Below, one piece after another: positions 8,030 to 16,000 of a DNA stretch of 16,000 nucleotides. The notes under the pieces were generated by a model, which saw nothing but the letters and a program-made list of their open reading frames with translations, was not told the DNA's origin and ran no database searches. Positions within the stretch are counted from its first letter, which is position 1. The number at the start of each line of letters is the position of its first letter. A program made the position numbers and the translations under genes. Source of the stretch: Leptospira kirschneri serovar Cynopteri str. 3522 CT (lineage in GTDB: Bacteria; Spirochaetota; Leptospiria; Leptospirales; Leptospiraceae). The stretch is taken from the NCBI RefSeq assembly GCF_000243695.2, contig NZ_AHMN02000008.1, forward strand, positions 1 through 16,000, in the 5' to 3' direction.

Positions 8030-8547
8030 TCAAAATTTTAGGTTTCAGTTTCACGATTTGTTTTTTTATGAACTGTCATTCTACCGTGATCGTTCATAAG
8101 GAAAATTCTAAACCATTGTCTTCTCTCCACGCACCTCCTCCACCGGAAAAAAGAAATAAACAAGCAAACACTTTTTTCGGAATCTATTCCTTATCGGATA
8201 GCGAAGAAGCTTCGTGTCAGGATAACCCTGGAGAAGTGAAGATGGTCCGTTCGATTCCGGATACCATGATCCATTTTTTCGCGGGACCGTTTTATACTTC
8301 AAGAACCGTAGAAGTATATTGTCCATTGGCAAAAGACGAAGAGAAAAAGAACGAAGTGGTCAAAACGATTCCGAAAGAAAATCAAGACGGAAAAGAAGCA
8401 GTAAAACCGAATAGTTCACCCGTACCGGATCGACCTAAGCCCAAGGATCAATTTGAAGCGCAAGAAATGAGTGAGAACAAGGATACAAAGGAATTAAAAG
8501 AAAAACCAAAATCGAAGAAAAACAACGTATTCGATTCACAGTTTTAG
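8017..8547 (+). CDS. Second Bor-like lipoprotein with charged C-terminal tail (176 aa)
   Basis: I start the gene at ATG 8017, not at in-frame ATG 7912, because the protein then opens with a lipoprotein signal (residues 1-19, lipobox F17-M-N-C20) behind GGAGG, overlapping the previous gene by 13 bp, as in translational coupling. Residues about 51-104 are a shortened Bor-like domain: NTFFGIYSLSDSEEASC matches the first Bor half including its cysteine (C67), and HFFAGPFYTSRTVEVYC the second (C102). A proline-rich linker (APPPPE, 39-44) precedes it. Residues 105-176 are a Lys/Glu-rich, probably disordered tail with no hydrophobic segment. It is likely a paralogue of the preceding gene, strongly diverged. 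The Bor assignment is weaker here than for the first copy. Function unknown; a periplasmic or surface lipoprotein is inferred. Confidence 0.7.
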   Translation: MLSLIKILGFSFTICFFMNCHSTVIVHKENSKPLSSLHAPPPPEKRNKQANTFFGIYSLSDSEEASCQDNPGEVKMVRSIPDTMIHFFAGPFYTSRTVEVYCPLAKDEEKKNEVVKTIPKENQDGKEAVKPNSSPVPDRPKPKDQFEAQEMSENKDTKELKEKPKSKKNNVFDSQF

Positions 8548-8557
8548 GAACGGATTT

Positions 8558-8597
8558 AATTCTTACTTGGAAAATTCAATTTTTCTAAGTAAGAATT
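8558..8597. terminator. Hairpin terminator between convergent genes
   Basis: AATTCTTACTTGGAAAA (8558-8574) pairs with TTTTTCTAAGTAAGAATT (8580-8597) around a TTCAA loop with one mismatch. It is followed on the + strand by TTTTG, so it resembles an intrinsic terminator of the ligC cluster, 10 bp after its last stop. It overlaps the stop codon of the opposite hydroxylase gene and may serve both directions, though the - strand side has no good T run. Confidence 0.6.
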
Positions 8598-9403
8598 TTT
8601 GATTTCTCTAATATATATTCTTTGTTAGGCGACCTGGAAGCGACTTCTTCGAACTTCTCCTTATATTTTTCGTGATTGGTTCTCATGATCTTATCCCAAA
8701 AGTTGAAATAGAGGGAATAATTACAGTTAAAGTATTTATGATGCATATTGTGATGTGTGGTGGTGTTATGCCAATTTGTGAACTTATTCCTTAAAAACCA
8801 GAAAGGAAAAAATTCATAAGAAAGATGGCCCAGTACGTTTAACGAGGTCATATAAATGAAAAATACGATCATCACACCAGGATGAAGAGGAAGGACAAAC
8901 GATACAATCGGAACAATTCCGGCTTCTATGATTGCTTCTAGAGGATGAAAGGAAAACGCCGCCCAAGGAGAAGGGTTTATAGATTTATGATGTACAAGAT
9001 GAAAATGTTTGAATAAAAATTTATGATGCATCATCCGATGCGTCCAATAAAAATAAGTATCATGTAGAAAAATCAGCGCCAATAAGCTCAAAACCAAATA
9101 TAGGATTCCGTAATCTCCGACGTTTTCGTAGATCTGATTGTATCCGTTTCGTTTTGCCCAAACTACAAAAATTCCGGACAAAGCAAATATAAAGAAAGTA
9201 ATAAAAGAATATTTCACTTCGTGAATGATATTTTCCTTTCCAGGTTTTTTACCCTGAATGAGTTTGTGGAAAAATTTTTTTTCAAACACAACCCAAATGA
9301 TCCAAAACGAAATTCCTGAAAAGAGCAAATAACGTATTAAAAAACTTGTCCAAATAATTCCAAAAAGACCGGAATAACCTATCTTAGAAAACAATTCTTC
9401 CAT
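8585..9403 (-). CDS. Fatty acid hydroxylase / sterol desaturase family membrane protein (272 aa)
   Basis: A polytopic membrane protein of the di-iron fatty acid hydroxylase/sterol desaturase superfamily, which hydroxylates or desaturates lipid substrates at the membrane. With the start used here, the histidine clusters are HDTYFYWTHRMMHH (114-127), HFHLVHH (133-139) and HHNMHH (217-222), with a further H153 in SFHP; these would ligate two iron atoms. Hydrophobic segments lie around 12-40, 66-82, 98-113 and 160-190. I chose ATG 9403, behind GAAGGTGGGAAA, rather than an in-frame TTG at 9469, which lacks a Shine-Dalgarno and would add 22 residues. Substrate cannot be told: sterols, carotenoids and lipid A acyl chains are all used in this superfamily. 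It is a lone gene, convergent with the lipoprotein cluster. Confidence 0.83.
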   Translation of the reverse strand: MEELFSKIGYSGLFGIIWTSFLIRYLLFSGISFWIIWVVFEKKFFHKLIQGKKPGKENIIHEVKYSFITFFIFALSGIFVVWAKRNGYNQIYENVGDYGILYLVLSLLALIFLHDTYFYWTHRMMHHKFLFKHFHLVHHKSINPSPWAAFSFHPLEAIIEAGIVPIVSFVLPLHPGVMIVFFIYMTSLNVLGHLSYEFFPFWFLRNKFTNWHNTTTHHNMHHKYFNCNYSLYFNFWDKIMRTNHEKYKEKFEEVASRSPNKEYILEKSKILT

Positions 9404-9406
9404 TTT

Positions 9407-9414
9407 CCCACCTT
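9407..9414 (-). promoter_or_regulatory. Shine-Dalgarno deciding the hydroxylase start
   Basis: On the - strand AAGGTGGG precedes ATG 9403 by 3 bases (GAAGGTGGGAAAATG). It supports this ATG over the TTG 66 bases upstream. Confidence 0.5.
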
Positions 9415-9573
9415 CAATACTTGCGAGAAAACCCGCACTTATAAATTCGATTATGAACTTAAACTTCAATGAAAGCTTGCTTATTTTGAAATCCTTTTGA
9501 TTTTTTTTCGCGATTAGATGATTTTTTCTATATTTTGGATGTATATCAGCAGTACGGCCCTTTTAAATTTTAT

Positions 9574-9592
9574 AATGATTCAGAAAATCATT
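9574..9592. repeat. Perfect 7-bp stem hairpin
   Basis: AATGATT (9574-9580) and AATCATT (9586-9592) flank CAGAA. AATTTTA just before and TAAAATT just after extend the pairing. It could be a small terminator or RNA hairpin, but no transcript is known to reach it. Confidence 0.4.
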
Positions 9593-9623
9593 AAAATTGA
9601 ACGTGAATTCGTGAAGAAAATCT

Positions 9624-9643
9624 TGGCAAATCCGGCTTTGCCA
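9624..9643. repeat. Hairpin TGGCAAA/TTTGCCA
   Basis: TGGCAAA and TTTGCCA form a perfect 7-bp stem around TCCGGC, just after an AACGTGAATTCGTGAAG repeat end (about 9600). It looks like part of the same dispersed repeat family rather than a gene-specific site. Confidence 0.4.
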
Positions 9644-9731
9644 GACCACGCCCTTTAGTTCCAGTCAATAAATTGTATAAAAGAAACGTAATACTATATA
9701 TCGTCTTTAATTTCAATTTAGAACGCGATCT

Positions 9732-9748
9732 AAAACGCGATGCGTTTT
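9732..9748. repeat. AAAACGC/GCGTTTT hairpin repeat (dispersed copy)
   Basis: AAAACGC (9732-9738) and GCGTTTT (9742-9748) surround GAT and are followed by GCTGAG, the same downstream motif as in the 951-1040 tandem repeat (ACTGAG) and the 10343-10369 copy. The following 70 bp contain further degenerate AGAGAGAGTTCTGCTGAG versions. Confidence 0.5.
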
Positions 9749-9811
9749 GCTGAGTTACTTCGAGCGCCAATAGAAGCGAGACAGCTTGAGTTTGAGAGAG
9801 AGTTCTGCTGA

Positions 9812-9913
9812 GTTTACCTACGCTTCAATGCTTTCACTTCGGATTTTATCGAACTTACCAAAAACCGCATTTGGGATAAACATTTAGATACTCAATTTGA
9901 TAGGGATAAATAG
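9812..9913 (+). pseudogene. Possible 33-codon ORF remnant
   Basis: From 9812 the frame reads VYLRFNAFTSDFIELTKNR and continues to end in DTQFDRDK at TAG 9911-9913, preceded by an in-frame stop (TGA 9809-9811) and lacking an ATG near its beginning. Its composition is protein-like and distinct from the surrounding repeats, suggesting a C-terminal scrap of a decayed gene. I do not recognise the family; it may equally be chance. Confidence 0.25.
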
Positions 9914-10014
9914 TTCGATCTAAGTAACGCAGTGTATCACTTTCGCATTGGTTATTCAAAACAAGAGAACATTAAAAAATCAACTTATTCTAAAATAATA
10001 AAAGTTTGTCGTTC

Positions 10015-10042
10015 AAAAAAAAAAAAAAAAAAAAAAAAAAAA
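10015..10042. repeat. 28-base poly(A) tract
   Basis: An uninterrupted run of A in non-coding DNA. Such tracts slip readily, and its exact length may also be an assembly or sequencing artefact. Confidence 0.85.
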
Positions 10043-10110
10043 TGAGAAGTAATTCTCTTAAAGTATTAATTCCTACAATTTTAGAATCGATTCGTAAAAT
10101 CGTGATTTGC

Positions 10111-10199
10111 AGTAGTTCCCACATTTTAAGAATGATCTACAAAGTTCAGATCCAACCTTTTTTAGAAAAATGAATCATGACAGAACTCACGTTAAAATA
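10111..10199 (-). repeat. Dispersed repeat copy (inverted relative to 324-424)
   Basis: On the reverse strand it reads TTTTAACGTGAGTTC, CATGATTCATTTTTCT, then TAAAATGTGGGAACTA, collinear with 324-424. Its AACGTGAG end forms a near-perfect palindrome with a second end: GAACTCACGTTA (10183-10194), AAA, TAACGTGAATTC (10198-10209), 11 of 12 pairs. Confidence 0.6.
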
Positions 10200-10342
10200 A
10201 CGTGAATTCGACGTAAGAAAATCTAGACAAATAAAAAACTCAATGCAACTACTTCCTGAACTTAACAAATCGCTTACTATGAATCAAGTTTTGGAACGTA
10301 ACTGCAACTCGTATATTTCAAAGCTAAAATGACTCGCGACCT

Positions 10343-10369
10343 AAAACGCAACCCTTAGGAGAGCGTTTT
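10343..10369. repeat. AAAACGC/GCGTTTT hairpin repeat (dispersed copy)
   Basis: AAAACGC (10343-10349) and GCGTTTT (10363-10369) enclose 13 bases and are followed by GCTGAGCTTCAAA, matching the ACTGAGTTTCAAA that follows the arms in the 951-1040 tandem repeat. Confidence 0.6.
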
Positions 10370-10424
10370 GCTGAGCTTCAAAAGCTTTCGTAAAAATAAA
10401 CATGATCGTTCTTCCAGAAGTCGA

Positions 10425-10622
10425 TTGTTTTATAAAATTTGATTTTACCGTAAAAAATAAAATGTAGGAACTATTACAAATGCAGATTTTGCAGTTAGTT
10501 TTGAAAATGTGGGAACTCACATAAAGTTTAGGTTTTACCGTAAAACTTTAAAAATGCAGAAACTATTACACATTACAACTGTTTAAAAATTCGTAATGTG
10601 ACTTAATCTGTGGGAACTACTG
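10425..10622. repeat. Degenerate repeat cluster (GGGAACTAC / GTAATG families)
   Basis: Two blocks of TTTTACCGTAAAA-type sequence each lead into an AAAATGxxGGAACTA variant (about 10441-10470 and 10530-10567), followed by TGTTTAAAAATTCGTAATG, TGACTTAATCTGTGGGAACT at about 10580-10618. The same order of motifs is found at 209-312 and 630-716, so this is a second locus of the repeat array found before ligC. Confidence 0.6.
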
Positions 10623-10787
10623 CAAATTATATTTTTTACTCTGGCCATTCGAATTTTGCTTCGTTCTCTTTATACAAAAGATCGAAAAACAGTAAGTGCC
10701 AAGACTGTTCTTACTCATTCTACACTACAAGTTTAATTCAAACTGAAATCTTGAAATAGAAAACGATCGACTTTATATTCAATTTCA

Positions 10788-11567
10788 CTAATAAACTATT
10801 CCTTCCAAAGCTTCCAACTCTATCCAAAAATCTTTGGTTTGTAAATTAGGAAGTAAGATTCTAATTTTTTCACTGTCTATAAAACAATCCTCTTTGATCG
10901 ATTCCTCAATAGGTGTTTCCGAAATTTTATTATGTTCTTCTAAAAAGGAAAAAATTTCTTTCCAAGTATGCCATTGATTGTCCGAAAGATTGAGAACGTT
11001 CGGAATCACGTCCCATCCGGTCATTTGAATCTTTTGAATCAAAAGAGAAACCGCAAAAGCCACGTCATCTCCGTGGATCAGATTGAGTTGTCTGGAATTT
11101 TTTTTCACGAGTCCTTTCCTAATCCAATCTGCTGGATTACGAAGAGGCCCGTAAATACCACAAAGTCTCAGAATTTTCCCACCTCTTCCAAGCCAATCTT
11201 CTTCCACCGCAAAACGATCATGATCTTTGAGAATAGGAGTAGATTCCACAATATCCGGGAACCTCTGATAAATACTTGTAGTTCCAAACAAAATAGAATT
11301 TTTACTAACCGAAAACAAAACGTCCAAAAAGGCGAACGGATCGGAAAGTTTTTGAATCGGGAAGGTCACTAAACTTAAATCAAAACTATTTTTCGGAAAC
11401 TTTTCAGAAAATTCTTTCAAAGCAAAGACATTCGAAAAATCGAATATTAAAGTTCCTTCAATTTGAGTATTCGAGGAAAACGTCTCGAGTTCAATCCCAG
11501 TTTGAGGTTTTAAAATGCCCGCGATCCGAATTCCGGTATAACCTAAACCGAAAATTCCGATTTTCAT
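10788..11567 (-). CDS. NAD(P)-binding epimerase/dehydratase-like protein (259 aa), YeeZ-type
   Basis: An extended-SDR-like Rossmann protein. The dinucleotide-binding loop is GLGYTG (7-12) after MKIGIF. Further SDR landmarks are TTSIYQRF (96-103), the LRLCGIYGPLRNP strand (133-145) and NLIHGDDVAFAV (162-173). The usual catalytic Tyr-x3-Lys is not evident: R118 and E122 sit about where it is expected, so catalysis may be lost or altered. At 259 aa it is shorter than true sugar epimerases (about 310-340), resembling E. coli YeeZ, whose function is unclear. ATG 11567 directly abuts the purB stop (TAG|ATG), so the two are probably co-transcribed and translationally coupled; the only upstream Shine-Dalgarno-like sequence is GGGG inside purB. 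Substrate unknown; a role in purine metabolism is not implied. Confidence 0.75.
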   Translation of the reverse strand: MKIGIFGLGYTGIRIAGILKPQTGIELETFSSNTQIEGTLIFDFSNVFALKEFSEKFPKNSFDLSLVTFPIQKLSDPFAFLDVLFSVSKNSILFGTTSIYQRFPDIVESTPILKDHDRFAVEEDWLGRGGKILRLCGIYGPLRNPADWIRKGLVKKNSRQLNLIHGDDVAFAVSLLIQKIQMTGWDVIPNVLNLSDNQWHTWKEIFSFLEEHNKISETPIEESIKEDCFIDSEKIRILLPNLQTKDFWIELEALEGIVY

Positions 11568-12869
<1,302 letters not shown>

Positions 12870-13741
12870 TTCTGTAAGTTCCTTGTTGAATTCCTATCCA
12901 TTCTTTCAAGGAAGTGTATTCTGTAAAAAGAAAAACAAGATCCGTATAAAATTCGTTTTTTGTACAACTTTCCAAACGTACTGAATTAATCTCAGATCCC
13001 TTTTAAAAACACAAACCGAAACAGTTCAGTTTTCAAAAGATAAATACATCCTTAGGCAATCGTTTTCCCCTTTCAGAGTGTAGAAATTCATTTCTACTTT
13101 ATCTAATTTTTATAATATAACTTCGATTCATTGTTTTTTTTGTATTCTACAAAAAGTATAAAATTGTAATAGAGTTATTGAAAAATTCCATAATAGCGAT
13201 TACTCATAACTATATAATAAAGTACCTAATATTTTGCGTGGAATCAGTGTTTTGTAATAAAATTAACGACACTCAATTTTACAGGGACCATTACTACTCA
13301 CTCGGACGCATGAATAGAATACTTGGGTTAGATTGTTTCAAAAATTTGAATATTTTGATACTGCTTTAAAATGCATTAAATCCCGAATTTGCGGCATTTT
13401 TTAAGTACTACTATTTTTTCGTAAATTCGGCCATTAATAACTTGTACTATTTTCATGCGTCCGGGTAGTATAATACTACTTCAATCATCCGTTTCAATAC
13501 AACACAAACGGTTGAAGGATTCGTTTTTCAACAATTCTATTCAATGTTTTCTAGAAATGCAGATCCACCACTATTCTGAATTCAGAAAAAACGCAATATA
13601 CAAATTCAATAATCAGAATATTCTTATTTTATTGTATTTAATAAAATTTGGGTCCGGGGATTATGCTAAAAAATTTCCCGGAGAGGGGGTTGAGCGGAGA
13701 CCTTGGCTCCGCTCAGGGGGAGCCCTCCCCCGCAATTTTTT
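12870..13741. other. Gene-free AT-rich region upstream of purB
   Basis: Two short open frames exist (13178-13369 and 13455-13745, +) but neither has a Shine-Dalgarno or a protein-like composition, and the second runs through a GC-rich hairpin. The region holds an inverted repeat (13303-13463) and a nested hairpin at its right end. The purB promoter must lie near 12880-12970, but I could not identify convincing boxes. Confidence 0.6.
13303..13463. repeat. Inverted repeat CGGACGCATGAA ... TTCATGCGTCCG
   Basis: The 12-bp arms 13303-13314 and 13452-13463 are exact reverse complements, with looser matching outward (TACTAC) and inward (ATAG). A nested pair, CGAATTTGCGG (about 13384-13394) and CGTAAATTCGG (about 13420-13430), also pairs imperfectly, so the 161-bp interval could fold into a long broken hairpin. 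It may be the relic of a small mobile element; no target duplication is clear. Confidence 0.45.

Positions 13742-13746
<5 letters not shown>
13665..13746 (-). terminator. Large nested GC-rich hairpin after the kinase-like gene
   Basis: The outer arms GCTAAAAAATT (13665-13675) and AATTTTTTTTAGC (13734-13746) enclose a perfect 9-bp stem, TGAGCGGAG (13691-13699) with CTCCGCTCA (13707-13715), loop 7 bases. An alternative stem GGGGGAG (13716-13722) with CTCCCCC (13725-13731) has a very small loop. On the - strand the stems follow the stop codon of the kinase-like gene within about 30 bases, and a TTTTTT run lies at the far edge, so an intrinsic terminator is the simplest reading, though the T run is about 15 bases from the stem. 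It stands out for its GC content in AT-rich DNA and may also be a repeat element. Confidence 0.55.
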
Positions 13747-14809
<1,063 letters not shown>

Positions 14810-14819
14810 AAATTTGAAT

Positions 14820-16000
<1,181 letters not shown>

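Larger units (their letters stand above)
9404..10787. other. Gene-free, repeat-rich region between two - strand genes
   Basis: No intact gene is visible in this 1.38-kb stretch. It holds several hairpins, a short ORF remnant, a 28-base A tract, and blocks of the same repeat families found before ligC (AACGTGAATTC ends, TGTGGGAACTAC blocks, AAAACGC/GCGTTTT hairpins), listed below. Promoters for the hydroxylase gene should lie at its left end, but I could not place a convincing pair of boxes. Confidence 0.7.

Noticed and set aside
9404..9469. TTG start for the hydroxylase gene at 9469
   Set aside because: No Shine-Dalgarno precedes it, whereas ATG 9403 follows AAGGTGGG; the extra 22 residues are not needed by the family.
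13178..13369. A 63-codon + strand open frame
   Set aside because: Low-complexity AT-rich frame with no ribosome binding site and no recognisable protein features.

Overview
The window looks like chromosomal DNA of a pathogenic Leptospira, most likely L. interrogans or L. kirschneri. The evidence is low G+C content, lipoproteins with the loose spirochaetal lipobox, long gene-poor stretches filled with dispersed hairpin-forming repeats, and above all a full-length gene for a leptospiral immunoglobulin-like protein. Its N-terminus and domain plan fit LigC rather than LigA or LigB. Genus is fairly secure; species is inference.

Layout. 1-1765 holds no gene: it is AT-rich and full of repeats, including a short element with perfect terminal inverted repeats and a 9-bp target duplication (1041-1292). 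1766-8547 (+) is a three-gene lipoprotein cluster: ligC, then two small lipoproteins that both resemble the phage lambda Bor/Iss family; spacing is 12 bp and then a 13-bp overlap, so they are probably one transcript. A hairpin at 8558-8597 separates this from a convergent membrane di-iron hydroxylase/desaturase-type gene (8585-9403, -). 9404-10787 is a second gene-free repeat region that shares repeat families with the first and carries a 28-base A tract and a small ORF remnant.

10788-12869 (-) is a two-gene unit, purB (adenylosuccinate lyase) followed directly (TAG|ATG) by a short NAD(P)-binding epimerase-like protein. 12870-13741 is gene-free, with a large inverted repeat and, at its right end, a GC-rich nested hairpin. 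13742-16000 (-) holds a divergent kinase-fold protein, preceded by the 3' part of an extracellular peptide-binding protein (ABC transporter family 5, YejA-like), cut by the window edge.

Functionally, the ligC cluster encodes surface or periplasmic lipoproteins probably concerned with host interaction. The purB unit is housekeeping. The binding protein/kinase-like pair is a possible peptide-uptake operon with an unexplained kinase-like partner. The points most worth a second look are the Lig-Bor pairing, the period-3 block duplication inside LigC, the MITE-like element, and the kinase-like protein next to the peptide-binding protein.
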